Assembly (NCBI GenBank): GCA_016280395.1
Contig: JAEEGQ010000030.1
Location: 1 to 43,013, forward strand
From: Lachnospiraceae bacterium
Lineage (GTDB): Bacteria; Bacillota; Clostridia; Lachnospirales; Lachnospiraceae
Direction of reading: 5' to 3'
DNA length: 43,013 nucleotides
The notes under the pieces are model-generated. The model worked only from the letters and a program-made list of their open reading frames with translations. It ran no database searches and was not told the DNA's origin. Shown one piece after another: positions 1-7,725 of this stretch. Positions within the stretch are counted from its first letter, which is position 1, and each line of letters begins with the position of its first letter. The translations under genes and the position numbers were made by a program.

Positions 1-833
1 GGATAAAAGTGACGTCGACCTCTGCCGACGGTACTGTTTCCGTTACGGATTACGACGCGTCCGGAAAGATCCTTAAAACGACCACAACGCAAAAGGACGG
101 GGCGATCACCGTAAGCGAATACAACGGAGACGGCAAACGCATAAAAGTCACATCTACCGATAAGGATAAAACCGTAACAGTATCAGATTATGATACGAAC
201 GGTCATCTCCTTAAACAGACCAAGACGCTTGCAAACGGCGACCGTACGGTTTTCGAGTACGTATACGATACTGCGGGTAAGCAGACAAAGAGCACTGTCA
301 CATCTCCCAACGGCAATGTTACCGTTACCGAATACAATACGGCAACAGGAAAACCCGTTAAGAAAACGCTGACAAAACCCGACGGCTCAGTTACCGTCAC
401 GGATTATGATGCTGACGGGAAAGAGGTAAAAGCGACCAATACAGGCTCCGACGGAAGCGTTACCGTAACCGAATACAACGGAGACGGTAAACGCATAAAA
501 GTCACATCTACCGATAAGGACAAGACCGTAACGGTATCAGATTATGATACGAACGGTCATCTGATCAAACAGACAAAAACGCTTGCAAACGGCGATCGTA
601 CGGTTTTCGAGTACGTATACGATACAGCCGGAAACCGGACAAAGAGCACTGTTACAACGCCTAACGGCAATGTTACCGTTACCGAATACAATGCGGCAAC
701 AGGAAAACCCGTTAAGAAAACACTGACAAAACCCGACGGCTCCGTTACAGTTACGGAATATGACGCAAACGGTAACGAAGTAAAAGTGACATACACAGAC
801 CCTGACGGAAACGTTACCGTCACGACACCCTGA
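1..833 (+). CDS. YD/RHS-like repeat protein, 3' portion (5' end outside window)
   Basis: The frame is open from the first bases, and the residues before the first possible start (GTG at 9) already match the internal repeat (I-K-V-T-S-T), so the gene almost certainly begins upstream of the window. The visible part is built wholly of 22-24 residue units of the form V-T-V-(T/S)-(D/E)-Y-(D/N)-x-x-G-(K/H)-x-x-K-x-T, broadly like the YD repeats of RHS and wall-associated proteins. Five or so units form a 118-residue superunit that occurs twice. No enzymatic domain or sorting signal is visible before the stop at 831-833. The gene ends nine bases before the GH2 gene, so the two are probably cotranscribed. 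The function is unknown; a beta-rich extracellular stalk or adhesin is an inference from composition only. Confidence 0.7.
   Translation, partial: IKVTSTSADGTVSVTDYDASGKILKTTTTQKDGAITVSEYNGDGKRIKVTSTDKDKTVTVSDYDTNGHLLKQTKTLANGDRTVFEYVYDTAGKQTKSTVTSPNGNVTVTEYNTATGKPVKKTLTKPDGSVTVTDYDADGKEVKATNTGSDGSVTVTEYNGDGKRIKVTSTDKDKTVTVSDYDTNGHLIKQTKTLANGDRTVFEYVYDTAGNRTKSTVTTPNGNVTVTEYNAATGKPVKKTLTKPDGSVTVTEYDANGNEVKVTYTDPDGNVTVTTP
117..824 (+). repeat. Two tandem 354-bp units inside the repeat protein gene
   Basis: The sequence starting at 117 recurs starting at 471 with only scattered substitutions, an in-frame offset of 354 bp (118 codons). Unit 1 is 117-470 and unit 2 is 471-824, the latter ending just before the stop codon. 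The first 116 bases of the window look like the tail of another copy. Confidence 0.85.
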
Positions 834-842
834 CAGCATATC

Positions 843-3800
843 ATGAAAAAACTATTCAACGACAACTGGCTCTTTACGATACTTCCCATCGGTTCAGGTC
901 CCGATGCGGCCGATAACGAAAACATAAAATGGCAGGCCGTGGACATCCCGCACGACTGGCAGATATGGGACACAGCCGATCTCTATGCGACCGGGACAGG
1001 CTGCTACAAAAAGACTTTTGAGATACATCCCGGCAAAAACCGTTTTTCTCTCTCCTTTGACGGCGTTTACATGGACAGCGAGGTTTATGTGAACTACAAC
1101 AAGGTCATGGAGTGGAAGCACGGCTATACGCCTTTTCTTGCGGATATCACCGATTATCTGCAGGACGGCGAAAACACCGTTCTCGTGTTTGTTCATTACA
1201 GATATCCGAATACGAGGTGGTATTCGGGTGCAGGTATTTTCAGGGATGTCTTCCTCATCGGAACGGAAAATATACATCTTGTGCATAACGGCGTATACAT
1301 CACTGCCAAACCGAAAGATGCCGAAGACCTGGACCTTACCGCCGAAGGAGCTTTTGATGTCCTCTCCGGCAAGGAATGGACAGTCAGTGTTTCGGCAGAA
1401 GTAATAAACGAGAACGGCAAGGATTCAAAGCCTGTCGAATGCCGCATCAGGAACGAGATCGAGAACGCGCACGGAACGATACTGCGGGCGTTTGAGGGTC
1501 TTGTTAACGTTATTCCCGTAGGAAGCGTTCCCTATGAAAAAGCCGGCACGTCTCCGGCCGTTTACACCGCGACCTTCAAAGCGAACACGCATATAAACAG
1601 CCCTGCGCTCTGGACTCTAGAAGAGCCCCGTCTTTACAGGCTCCGTACAAGCCTTTACTGCGGTGATGAGCTGCTTGATGTCGCAGAGAACACCTTCGGT
1701 TTCAGAACGATAACCGCCGATCCCTCAAAAGGCTTCTTCCTTAACGGCAGACACATGAAGCTTAACGGCGTATGTATGCATCATGACCTTGGCTCGCTCG
1801 GCTCTGCCTTTAACCTTGTCGCGTTAAAGCGCCAGTTCCGTTCGCTTAGGGACATGGGTGTCAATGCCATCCGCACCTCCCACAACCCGCCTGCAGAGCG
1901 TTTTCTCGAGCTTGCAGATGAATTCGGCATGCTTATTGACTCTGAATTCACGGATATGTGGGAACGCCACAAAACCACATACGACTACGCAACATATTTC
2001 AGCGACTGGTGCGAGCGCGATGTTGCCGCCTGGGTGCGCCGTGACAGGAACCACCCTTCCGTCATCATGTGGAGTATCGGAAACGAGATCTACGATACCT
2101 ACTTTGAAAACGAAGGCGTCCCGATCACAAAGATGCTTACAGGGTTTGTGCGCCTTCATGATCCGGAGCTCCATGCCTTTACGACTATCGGATCGAATTT
2201 CATAAATACCGAGGGCGCACAGAAATGCGCTGATCATCTTGATGTTTCGGGATATAACTACAAGGAATACCTCTATGCCGAGCACCATGAAAAACGCCCC
2301 GACTGGGTAATATACGGCAGCGAGACCTCTTCTACCGTCCAAAGCCGCGGTATATACCATTTCCCTGCCTCAAAGCGTCTTCTCACACATGACGACAACC
2401 AGTGCTCAAGCCTGGAAAATTGCAGTACAAACTGGGGAGCCGCTACGCCTTCGAGCGTTGTTTACATGGACCGTGATGCAAAATTCTCGCTCGGCCAGTT
2501 TATCTGGACCGGCTGGGATTACATCGGCGAGCCAACACCTTATTTCACGAAGAATTCGTACTTCGGGCAGGTCGACACGGCAGGCTTCGAAAAGGACAGC
2601 TACTACATTTACAAGGCGGAATGGACCGACTACAGGACAGCTCCCATGGTCCATCTCCTGCCCTACTGGGACTTTAACGAAGGGCAGCTCATAGATGTCC
2701 GCGTATATTCAAACGCGCCCAAGACAGAGCTTTTCCTGAACGGCATCTCGCAGGGCACCTTTGATATCGACCATGAAAATGGCCACCAATTCTCCGGTAC
2801 CTGGCAGATCCCGTATACGAAGGGTGTATTAAAGGCCGTTGCTTATGATGAAAACGGCAAAGAGATCGCATCCGATGAATGCCGCTCATTTGGAGATACG
2901 GCAAAGCTGCAGCTGATACCGGATAAAAAAACAGTTAAGGCCAACGGTGAAGACCTTATCTTTACCGAGATCAGAGCGCTTGACGAAAACGGCGTATTTG
3001 TCGCAAATGCAAGAAACCGTGTGAATGTAAGAGTTTCAGGCGTCGGAAGGCTTGTAGGCCTTGATAACGGTGACAGCACCGATTACGAGCAGTACAAAGG
3101 CACAAGCCGCAAGCTGTTCTCCGGAAGGCTGCTTGCAATTGTCGCAGCAAACAAGGAGCCCGGAGAGATAACCCTTACCGTCTCTTCTCCTTCCCTGCCC
3201 ACGGAAAGCATAACCCTTACAGCAAATAAAGCCGCAGTGCGCGAAGGTTCTTCCTGCATCATGGGCAACTATTCCACGGAAGAAAAGAATGACATCCCGA
3301 TACGAAAGATAGAACTTTCCTGCAGCGGAAAGCGTGAATTAACACCCGAAAATGCCTCTGTCACGGTATCCGCAACAGTGTTTCCCGCTAATGCCACATA
3401 CAGTGACATAAGCTGGAAGGCGCTTAACGAGAATGCCGTGGAAGCGAACTTTGTAAAAGTCGAGCCGGACGGGAATAAAGCCGTGGTCACGGCCCTCGGA
3501 AACGGTGAATTCAGGCTTGTCTGCAGCGCAAACAACGGCACGCCTTACCCGCAGGTACTTTCCGAATACGAATTCAGCGCAGCAGGCTTTGCAGAGCTGA
3601 ATCTCAACCCTTATGAGCTTGTTTACGCATCGCTCCGCACAAGGGAAAAGGGCGATAAGCCTCTGAACTTGAGCTTTCAGGGCGGAGTATTCGCGCAGGA
3701 AGGACGGAGCTGGCTCGAATTCGACAATGTTGATTTCGGAGATTTCGGATCGGACGAGATCACACTTCCGATCTTCCACTGGAATCCGAAAACAAAGCTT

Positions 3801-4358
3801 GAGATCTGGGAAGGCAATCCCGACGAGGGCGGATCGCTGTCCCTTGAATGCGAGTATGAGCACGAAAGTGTTTATAACACGTACAATACAAATACCTTTA
3901 AGCTTCCCGCGCGGCTCCGCGGCGTGAAGAACATAAGTATCGTCACGTACGAGAGCATTTCGCTCCAAGGCTTTGTATTCAGTAAGCCTGACAAGGCGTT
4001 CTCGCTGCTTAAAGCTTCGGATTGTTCGAACATCACCGGTGATTCGTTTGAAAGAAATGCGGATGAGATCCTGAACATCGGCAATAATGTTTCGATCGAG
4101 TTCGAAGATATGGACTTTGGACCGGAAGGCTGCAGAAGCGTTAAGATCTGCGGAAGGACACGCAATAATGAGAATGCTGTCACTCTGCTGTTCGTAAAAG
4201 AAGGAAAGCCCGAAAGACAGATGATTGCGTTTGAAAAAGCCGGCGAATTTACGGAAAGGACTTTCAGACTCATTCCGGTTACGGGGAACTGCAAGGTTGC
4301 GCTTGTATTCCTTCCGGGAAGCGACTTTGATCTAAAGTATATACAGTTTGGGAAATAA
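843..4358 (+). CDS. Glycoside hydrolase family 2 protein, beta-galactosidase-like, multidomain
   Basis: 1171 residues. The N-terminus (FNDNWLF, then VDIPHDW near residue 33) is the usual GH2 sugar-binding jelly roll, followed by an Ig-like domain and the TIM barrel. The proposed acid/base is E415 in SIGNE and the proposed nucleophile is E494 in YGSETSS, the pattern of beta-galactosidases carrying a DUF4982-type domain. After the barrel come a DUF4982-like region (about 620-690), an Ig/BIG-like segment (about 820-900) and two C-terminal segments with the motif (L/I)EF(D/E)(N/D)(V/M)DFG, suggesting duplicated CBM6-like jelly rolls. No signal peptide is visible, so the enzyme is probably cytoplasmic and acts on imported oligosaccharides. 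The ATG lies nine bases after the preceding stop and I see no clear Shine-Dalgarno site; coupling to the upstream gene is likely. Substrate specificity (galactoside, glucuronide or other) cannot be fixed from sequence alone. Confidence 0.88.
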   Translation: MKKLFNDNWLFTILPIGSGPDAADNENIKWQAVDIPHDWQIWDTADLYATGTGCYKKTFEIHPGKNRFSLSFDGVYMDSEVYVNYNKVMEWKHGYTPFLADITDYLQDGENTVLVFVHYRYPNTRWYSGAGIFRDVFLIGTENIHLVHNGVYITAKPKDAEDLDLTAEGAFDVLSGKEWTVSVSAEVINENGKDSKPVECRIRNEIENAHGTILRAFEGLVNVIPVGSVPYEKAGTSPAVYTATFKANTHINSPALWTLEEPRLYRLRTSLYCGDELLDVAENTFGFRTITADPSKGFFLNGRHMKLNGVCMHHDLGSLGSAFNLVALKRQFRSLRDMGVNAIRTSHNPPAERFLELADEFGMLIDSEFTDMWERHKTTYDYATYFSDWCERDVAAWVRRDRNHPSVIMWSIGNEIYDTYFENEGVPITKMLTGFVRLHDPELHAFTTIGSNFINTEGAQKCADHLDVSGYNYKEYLYAEHHEKRPDWVIYGSETSSTVQSRGIYHFPASKRLLTHDDNQCSSLENCSTNWGAATPSSVVYMDRDAKFSLGQFIWTGWDYIGEPTPYFTKNSYFGQVDTAGFEKDSYYIYKAEWTDYRTAPMVHLLPYWDFNEGQLIDVRVYSNAPKTELFLNGISQGTFDIDHENGHQFSGTWQIPYTKGVLKAVAYDENGKEIASDECRSFGDTAKLQLIPDKKTVKANGEDLIFTEIRALDENGVFVANARNRVNVRVSGVGRLVGLDNGDSTDYEQYKGTSRKLFSGRLLAIVAANKEPGEITLTVSSPSLPTESITLTANKAAVREGSSCIMGNYSTEEKNDIPIRKIELSCSGKRELTPENASVTVSATVFPANATYSDISWKALNENAVEANFVKVEPDGNKAVVTALGNGEFRLVCSANNGTPYPQVLSEYEFSAAGFAELNLNPYELVYASLRTREKGDKPLNLSFQGGVFAQEGRSWLEFDNVDFGDFGSDEITLPIFHWNPKTKLEIWEGNPDEGGSLSLECEYEHESVYNTYNTNTFKLPARLRGVKNISIVTYESISLQGFVFSKPDKAFSLLKASDCSNITGDSFERNADEILNIGNNVSIEFEDMDFGPEGCRSVKICGRTRNNENAVTLLFVKEGKPERQMIAFEKAGEFTERTFRLIPVTGNCKVALVFLPGSDFDLKYIQFGK

Positions 4359-4361
4359 CAA

Positions 4362-4394
4362 AACAGCCTGTAAGCACAATGTTTACAGGCTGTT
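4362..4394. terminator. Bidirectional hairpin terminator after the GH2 gene
   Basis: A perfect 12-bp inverted repeat (AACAGCCTGTAA at 4362-4373 with TTACAGGCTGTT at 4383-4394) sits just after the GH2 stop. T-rich sequence flanks it on both strands, more clearly on the minus-strand side. Confidence 0.8.
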
Positions 4395-4437
4395 GTTCTG
4401 TTTCTCCCGGCTTCACGCGCCTGCAGGCCACAAATAC

Positions 4438-4468
4438 AAAAGCCGGTGTATCATTCACCGGCTTTTTT
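4438..4468 (-). terminator. Terminator overlapping the stop codon of the orphan membrane gene
   Basis: AAAAGCCGGTG (4438-4448) pairs with CACCGGCTTTT (4456-4466). On the minus strand the stem begins within the last codons of the 4451-5041 gene and the stop codon falls in the loop. The downstream arm is followed by a T-rich run, so it should end the secDF-recJ-pyrCF transcript. Confidence 0.75.
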
Positions 4469-5041
4469 AACATTTAGCTTGATCTGATCGATCCAATCCG
4501 AGGAGCGCTTCACGGTATACTCGTAATCACCGAGCTTTATTTTTGAAAAGTCGCTGTCCGTGACAAAGTAGGAGGCCTTGTACAGATCGTACTTCTTGCC
4601 ATCTACGGTTATCTCGGTCAATTCATACCAGTTGGAGGGATAATTATAGGCTGATCGTATATTTAAGAAATTGTGTTTACACCCTTTGCCGTCGAATGAC
4701 GAGATAAAACCTGCGATAGCACCATCCTCATCAAAATACACAAGGTCATTATCGTACTCAGGGCTGAACTTATACAGGATACCATACTTTTTCACGGGTA
4801 ATACATATTGTATGATCTCACCTGTCTTAACATTATTCTCATCTGTTAATTCAGCTAAAGAATAATAAAAAGACCAGCCCGGCGCTTTTATAACGTTCTT
4901 CTCGTCTTTATCCTTTATATATACAGACAAAGCATTGTCCGAAAAGAATCTGAATCCTGCCATCTCGATTGCCGCAAAAGCAACCAGCAGTACAAATATC
5001 ACTGAAAGAATTATCAGTACGTTCTTTCTTGTTTTTTTCAT
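4451..5041 (-). CDS. Conserved-looking membrane-anchored protein of unknown function
   Basis: 196 residues. The N-terminus has basic residues (MKKTRKN) then a hydrophobic stretch at about 8-26, ending at AIEMAG, so it is a single-pass anchor or an uncleaved signal. The remainder is charged and rich in Tyr, Asp and Lys, with alternating beta-like segments and no motif I recognise; it should lie outside the cell. The start codon is one base downstream of the pyrF stop, so it is very likely cotranslated with pyrF as the last gene of the operon. Nothing links it biochemically to pyrimidine synthesis. I do not assign a function. Confidence 0.75.
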   Translation of the reverse strand: MKKTRKNVLIILSVIFVLLVAFAAIEMAGFRFFSDNALSVYIKDKDEKNVIKAPGWSFYYSLAELTDENNVKTGEIIQYVLPVKKYGILYKFSPEYDNDLVYFDEDGAIAGFISSFDGKGCKHNFLNIRSAYNYPSNWYELTEITVDGKKYDLYKASYFVTDSDFSKIKLGDYEYTVKRSSDWIDQIKLNVKKAGE

Positions 5042-5042
5042 T

Positions 5043-5975
5043 TTATGCCCCTGTTATACTTGCATTAATATCCGCCTTCATGTCGAGAACTGCCTGTCTT
5101 GCGGCATCAGCGAAGTTTTCGGCGCCGAAGGATGCGTACTTTTCGTTCTGGTAAGCGGCTATGATGCCACGTGAGGAATTCACGATCGCACCGAGGCCGT
5201 CCCTGTTAAAGAAAGCCGCAAGATCCTTGCCGGTGCCGCCCTGCGCGCCGTAGCCCGGCACAAGGATAAAGCACTTCGGCATATACTTTCTCAATGACTT
5301 TCCTATCTCGGGGTAAGTTGCGCCGACAACCGCTCCAACATTGCTATAGTTGCCGCTGTCCATAGACATTTCCGCCCATTCCGCAACCTTTGATGCCACA
5401 GTACAGTAAAGCGGTTCGCCGCCCTCAAGGAGCCTGTCCTGGAACTCGCCGCTTGAAGGATTCGATGTCTTGACAAGAACAAAAATGCCCTTGTCATGCT
5501 CATTGCAGACATCGATAAAAGGCTTGACGCCGTCTGTTCCGAGATATGGGTTGACAGTCACAAAATCCTCATCAAAAGGTGCAACGACAGAGGCACCTAT
5601 CTTTATCTTTCCAAGGTGCGCAGTCGCATAGGCTGCCGATGTTGAGCCGATATCACCGCGCTTAACATCACCGATCACCGTAAGATCCCTCGCCTTGCAG
5701 TAATCAACAGTCCTTTTGAACACCTCAAGTCCCGGAAGCCCGAACTGCTCGTACATGGCGATCTGGGGCTTTACAGCCGGGATAAGATCGTGGATGTTGT
5801 CGATAATGCCCTTGTTGAACACCCATACCGCCTCGGCTGCGCCTTTGAGAGTCTCGCCGTACTCGGCAAAAGCCTTTTCGAGGATATGCTCCGGAATAAA
5901 TTTCAAAGTGGGGTCGAGGCCCGCGACAATAGGCGCTCCCTTTTGTTTAATTCTTTCGATCAGCGTATTTATCAT
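5043..5975 (-). CDS. pyrF: Orotidine 5'-phosphate decarboxylase
   Basis: 310 residues; converts OMP to UMP, the last step of de novo pyrimidine synthesis. The catalytic D-x-K-x-x-D array is present as DVKRGDIGST (D103, K105, D108), with the N-terminal GLDPTLKFIP and the C-terminal phosphate-loop region VPGYGAQGG. The length and the DVKRGDIGST signature fit the longer type 2 family found in many Clostridia and Bacteroidetes. Its ATG overlaps the pyrC stop as ATGA (5972-5975), showing tight translational coupling. The downstream orphan gene begins one base after its stop. No PyrR or UMP-responsive attenuator was recognised near it. Confidence 0.95.
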   Translation of the reverse strand: MINTLIERIKQKGAPIVAGLDPTLKFIPEHILEKAFAEYGETLKGAAEAVWVFNKGIIDNIHDLIPAVKPQIAMYEQFGLPGLEVFKRTVDYCKARDLTVIGDVKRGDIGSTSAAYATAHLGKIKIGASVVAPFDEDFVTVNPYLGTDGVKPFIDVCNEHDKGIFVLVKTSNPSSGEFQDRLLEGGEPLYCTVASKVAEWAEMSMDSGNYSNVGAVVGATYPEIGKSLRKYMPKCFILVPGYGAQGGTGKDLAAFFNRDGLGAIVNSSRGIIAAYQNEKYASFGAENFADAARQAVLDMKADINASITGA

Positions 5976-7255
5976 GGTTTTACTATCTTCCCGTCCACTA
6001 AAGTTATTTTTACCCTGCCGTGCAGGAACTCGCCGTTAAACGGCGTATTTTTACCCTTAGACTTAAATTTTGATGCGTCAACGATCCACTTTTCATCGGG
6101 ATTCGCTATGGTAATGTCTGCAACAGCACCGGGTCTTAAGGTACCGCGCCCGTCAAGCGCGGTAAGCCCGAGTATTTCCGCAGGCCTTGTGCTCATTCTG
6201 TAAACAAGCTCCGAAATGCTTAAAACACCCTGTTTTACAAGGTTTGTGATGCCGAGTGCATAGGCGGTCTCAAGTCCGACGATGCCAAAAGGCGCATCCT
6301 CAAAGCCCCTGCTCTTCTCTTCCGCACTGTGCGGAGCATGATCGGTAGAGATAACATCTATAGTTCCGTCTTTTAAGCCGCGCCTTAACGCCTCAACATC
6401 TTCCGCGGAACGCAGCGGCGGGTTCATCTTGTAATTCGCGTCATCACAGGGGATATCCCTGTCTGAAAGCGAGAAATGATGCGGGCAGACCTCTGCGGTC
6501 ACGTTAAAGCCCTTTTTCTTTGCAAGCCTTACAAATTCCGTACCAAGATCCGTGCTCACATGGCACAGGTGAAGCTTTGTCCCGAGCTCCCCCGCAAGCA
6601 GTATGTCGCGGATTGTTATGTGGTCCTCCACCGTATTCGGGATTCCCGCAAGACCGAACCTGCGCGAGGCAAAACCTTCGTTTATCACGCCGTCGCCCAC
6701 AAGCTCCTTGTCCTCACAGTGCGCCATTACGAGTACATTAAGCTCTGCCGCACGTTTCATTGCTTCACGGTAAAGCTTTATATCCATCACGGACTTTCCG
6801 TCCTCGCTGATACCGCATACTCCGGCTTCCTTTAAGGCTTTGATGTCCGTAAGCTCCCTGCCTGCCTGATCCATGGTCACACTGCCTATCGGAAGGACCT
6901 TTACCGCGGCATCCCATCTTACGATCTCCAGAAAATTCTCAACATGTTCTGCCGTATCCGCAACAGGCTTTGTGTTGGGCATAGCGCAGATAGTGGTATA
7001 GCCGCCTGCAGCGGCTGCGCGGGTTCCGGTCTCCACGGTCTCCTTGTACTCAAAGCCCGGCTCGCGAAGATGGACATGCATATCGATAAAACCGGGATAA
7101 ACATGGCATCCTGCGGCATTTATCACATCATCCGCAAGACAGTTTATCCGCTCCGAGAGCTCGCTTATGTGCCCATCCTCGATGAGGATGTCCATAGGCT
7201 GTTCAAGCCCTCTCGAAGGATCGATGCAGAAGCCGTTTTTGATCAGCATTTTCAT
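5972..7255 (-). CDS. pyrC: Dihydroorotase, class I
   Basis: 427 residues; cyclises carbamoyl aspartate to dihydroorotate in the cytoplasm. Zinc-binding H60 and H62 lie in DMHVHLREPG. D152 in SEDGKSV occupies the position where class I enzymes use an aspartate bridge instead of a carboxylated lysine. H179 (MAHC), H232 (LCHVST) and D305 in STDHAPH complete the amidohydrolase site. The gene overlaps pyrF by four bases and begins four bases after the stop of the Nudix-fold gene. An alternative ATG two codons downstream (7249) cannot be excluded. Other pyr genes (pyrB, pyrD, pyrE, carAB) are not in the window, so the biosynthetic genes are split. Confidence 0.95.
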   Translation of the reverse strand: MKMLIKNGFCIDPSRGLEQPMDILIEDGHISELSERINCLADDVINAAGCHVYPGFIDMHVHLREPGFEYKETVETGTRAAAAGGYTTICAMPNTKPVADTAEHVENFLEIVRWDAAVKVLPIGSVTMDQAGRELTDIKALKEAGVCGISEDGKSVMDIKLYREAMKRAAELNVLVMAHCEDKELVGDGVINEGFASRRFGLAGIPNTVEDHITIRDILLAGELGTKLHLCHVSTDLGTEFVRLAKKKGFNVTAEVCPHHFSLSDRDIPCDDANYKMNPPLRSAEDVEALRRGLKDGTIDVISTDHAPHSAEEKSRGFEDAPFGIVGLETAYALGITNLVKQGVLSISELVYRMSTRPAEILGLTALDGRGTLRPGAVADITIANPDEKWIVDASKFKSKGKNTPFNGEFLHGRVKITLVDGKIVKP

Positions 7256-7259
7256 AGGC

Positions 7260-7664
7260 TCACTTCTTCCCGCTGTTTAAGAAATCCAGCAGCACTCTTT
7301 CGTTCATAGGATGTCCGCTGTCATTCAGCTCACTTTTTTCAGCCCAGTAGTATTCTATAAGGTCTTCGGAGAGGAACACCTCACGGTTTAAGCATTCAAA
7401 GCCATAGCAGATACCCACATAACAGGTATCTCCCACAACATAGGACCAGGTGTAGAGCAGGCTGCCGTCAGCCACTTCAAGCTGTGTCTGTTCGCGGACA
7501 ATGCGTTCTGCCGCATCGATGGGCGATTCTTCAAAATTCATGTCGCCGTCAAGGAATTCCCACTGGTATGGCTTGACGATCCTGTCGTCATACCACCTTT
7601 TAACCACGAGGAAGCGGTCATTGCTTGTTACGATGGCTTTGATCTTGATCTTAAACTGCTTCAT
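7260..7664 (-). CDS. Nudix-fold protein with degraded Nudix box
   Basis: 134 residues with the overall Nudix pattern: beta-strands around FLVVKRWY, a WEFLDGDMNF segment and the helix of the Nudix box. Compared with the consensus G-x5-E-x7-R-E-U-x-E-E-x-G-U, it keeps G40, E46, R54 and E58 but has I55 for the first Glu of REU, Q59 for the second Glu of EE and Q61 for Gly. Two usual metal-binding positions are therefore missing, so classical pyrophosphatase activity is doubtful. A strong Shine-Dalgarno (AGGAGAAG) precedes the ATG. It lies between recJ and pyrC, four bases from pyrC, and is likely in the same transcript. It might be a nucleotide sensor or a Nudix hydrolase with shifted ligands; this is inference. 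Confidence 0.72.
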   Translation of the reverse strand: MKQFKIKIKAIVTSNDRFLVVKRWYDDRIVKPYQWEFLDGDMNFEESPIDAAERIVREQTQLEVADGSLLYTWSYVVGDTCYVGICYGFECLNREVFLSEDLIEYYWAEKSELNDSGHPMNERVLLDFLNSGKK

Positions 7665-7725
7665 TCTCTTCTCCTAATCTTTGTTTCACGGTCACGACTG
7701 CCGTACCGGCGGCAACGCATGAAGT

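Noticed and set aside
557-973. Minus-strand open frame antisense to the repeat protein
   Set aside because: It mirrors the repeats of the + strand gene and crosses into the GH2 gene; no ribosome site or protein family.
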